Source: an uncultured Clostridia bacterium (GTDB lineage Bacteria > Bacillota > Clostridia > TANB77 > CAG-508). Taken from it: a DNA stretch of 64,000 bases. The DNA is taken from assembly GCA_934167445.1 (NCBI GenBank), contig CAKPKJ010000006.1, positions 1-64,000 of the forward strand, read 5' to 3'. The translations under genes were made by a program, and so were the position numbers. Of the stretch, positions 63,075 through 64,000 are shown piece after piece. Position 1 is the first letter of the stretch, and each line of letters begins with the position of its first letter. The notes beneath the pieces were generated by a model. It saw nothing but the letters and a program-made list of their open reading frames with translations, was not told where the DNA came from and did not search any database.

Positions 63075-63662
63075 TTATGCTTGTGGTTGTATTTGTGTAC
63101 CTGTTACAATTACTTGGAATGTGTAATTTGCAACATTTGTTGCATCTTTTGTATCTACAATATCATTTTCATTAATTTGGCTAGGATCTCTTCCTGTTTC
63201 ATAATCCCATTGCCATCTTACATTTATTGTACGAGTTTTATCACGCTCATTGGCTTCTATCATTCCTGATAATTTACCTTCCAATTCTTTTATAGATGAA
63301 TATTCAATTCCTCCATATACAAATTTTAAGTTTTGTGGTTTATTTTCTTCTTGTGCAAAAGTTATATTATAATTTATGCCCACATCAGAACCAGTTGCGT
63401 CAATTTTAATATTAAAACTTCCACTAGTACCTGGTGCTATTTTATTATTAACAAGAGTTTGATTATTACATGTTGAAGCCAATCTAATTTCTTGCACTTG
63501 TTCTTTTTCGCCATTTACTTTAAAACTCCAAGTAGCAATTTCGGCTATTCCATTTCCTCTTACTTGACTAATATATTTAGCATATGCTTGACCTCCAATA
63601 AACGCTACTAACATTACTACTAATATGCATAATGCGATAACTGCTTTTTTCTTTTTACTCAA
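63075..63662 (-). CDS. TasA/CalY-family secreted protein with SipW-type signal
   Basis: Biofilm-matrix-type exported protein. The 195-aa protein has a Lys-rich start, a hydrophobic helix (about 6-24) ending GGQAYAKYIS, where a SipW-type signal peptidase would cut, and a beta-sandwich domain: NNKIAPGTSGSFNIKID, GINYNITFAQEENKPQNLKF (in part), INVRWQWDYETG and VANYTFQVIVTG. TTG is the start, behind AAAGGAGGTATCTGT. No SipW gene is in the window. It heads the four-gene surface operon behind a perfect sigma-A promoter. Confidence 0.82.
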   Translation of the reverse strand: MSKKKKAVIALCILVVMLVAFIGGQAYAKYISQVRGNGIAEIATWSFKVNGEKEQVQEIRLASTCNNQTLVNNKIAPGTSGSFNIKIDATGSDVGINYNITFAQEENKPQNLKFVYGGIEYSSIKELEGKLSGMIEANERDKTRTINVRWQWDYETGRDPSQINENDIVDTKDATNVANYTFQVIVTGTQIQPQA

Positions 63663-63799
63663 ACAGATACCTCCTTTCTTTTTAATATTTAATTTTTTCT
63701 TTGTTTCTTGAATTTTTTAGATTCGAATTTTTGAATTGTTGCCTAAATTGGCTTGAATATAATTAAAAAATTATAGAATTAATTTGAAAATGTATTTGC

Positions 63800-63874
63800 A
63801 TTATAAATCTCCAAAGATTATTTGTCAACTATTTATGTAATTTTTTCTAAACTTTTCATCGACAAAAAACGACA
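63800..63874 (-). promoter_or_regulatory. Surface operon promoter with two TGTCG motifs
   Basis: Perfect sigma-A promoter: TTGACA (63823-63828), 17-bp spacer, TATAAT (63800-63805). About 30 and 40 bp further upstream lie two TGTCG motifs (63860-63864 and 63870-63874), exactly one helical turn apart. TGTCG is the core of Spo0A boxes (TTTGTCGAA-like). Control of a matrix operon by Spo0A is plausible but unproven. The leader is about 130 nt long. Confidence 0.7.
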
Positions 63875-63933
63875 TTTATTTTTAGTTATATTAAAATTTT
63901 AATATTTAATGCTTTATAAAATAACAAAATAAA

Positions 63934-63971
63934 AAGCCTTGTTTTTAAGTTTTACTCAACACTCAAGGCTT
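63934..63971. terminator. Bidirectional-looking terminator at the window edge
   Basis: AAGCCTTG and CAAGGCTT pair around a 22-base loop with T-rich sequence beyond both arms. On the minus strand it would end a gene that lies beyond 64000. The remaining sequence 63875-63933 is AT-rich with nothing else evident. Confidence 0.65.
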
Positions 63972-64000
63972 CTCTATTTTTATTTTTTGCTATTTACTCC

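Overview
The window reads as chromosomal DNA of a low-GC, Gram-positive, anaerobic Clostridia-type bacterium. It is strongly AT-rich, with AGGAGG-type ribosome binding sites and textbook sigma-A promoters with 17-bp spacers. It carries a CtsR-controlled ctsR-mcsA-mcsB-clpC operon, a sporulation sigma-K gene, DivIVA/SepF division genes, a split transketolase, and the GGGtGRT protein next to a NifU-like scaffold. Almost every gene is on the minus strand; only deoD and a DUF368/PopT gene are on the plus strand. No CRISPR array, integrase, intact insertion sequence or rRNA was seen. One tRNA-Gly lies at the left edge.

Layout, left to right. 0-12 kb: tRNA-Gly, pyrG with a leader hairpin, deoD, greA, pgsA, a CtpA-type protease, an ftsE-ftsX operon with two tandem coiled-coil/M23 murein hydrolases, the two transketolase halves, a REP-like palindrome and a probable 6S RNA with its own promoter. 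12-16 kb: hemolysin III-like protein, a frameshifted sigK, then a foreign-looking patch (280-aa lectin-fold-like protein, 89-aa HTH-like protein, frameshifted HTH protein). 16-26 kb: DUF368/PopT, the tRNA wobble-uridine modification pair TrhP and TrmR, a 148-bp palindromic element, typA, and the Clp stress operon. 26-34 kb: a membrane protein, an SPFH protein, a MoxR-VWA-type operon whose ATPase has an unusual N-terminal extension, the GGGtGRT/NifU-like pair and an orphan YezG-type immunity protein. 34-39.5 kb: glycolytic cluster gap, pgk, tpiA, gpmI, interrupted by a REPIN-like element. 39.7-41.9 kb: three more foreign-looking single genes. 42-60 kb: GH15 hydrolase, beta-CASP nuclease, coiled-coil protein, second REPIN-like copy, ftsK, rsmD, divIVA, sepF, an HlyD-like protein, miaA, mutL, a reduced secF with secD, and an HD-domain protein. 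60-64 kb: an operon of four anchored or secreted proteins, with TasA/CalY-like and ChW-like features, behind a perfect sigma-A promoter with two phased TGTCG motifs.

The most unusual signal is a set of dispersed one-gene cassettes (13.9-15.5 kb and 39.7-42.0 kb). Each has its own promoter, and all five promoters carry a TTATGTAAA box, in four cases extended to TTATGTAAATT. The four longest genes have a small 5'-leader hairpin, an AGAAAGG ribosome binding site and a private terminator. Three of the proteins share a weak W-L-x-(S/T) ... (R/V)PVI-type signature suggestive of a C-type-lectin/DUF6273-like fold. A related signature is fused to the N-terminus of the MoxR ATPase. A small HTH protein inside one cluster has the same box in its own promoter and is a candidate regulator, though its frame is interrupted. 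Other points worth checking are the sigK frameshift at the pro-sequence/mature boundary, leader mini-ORFs before pgsA and the U32 gene, the truncated VWA (DUF2201) protein, and several intergenic palindromes.
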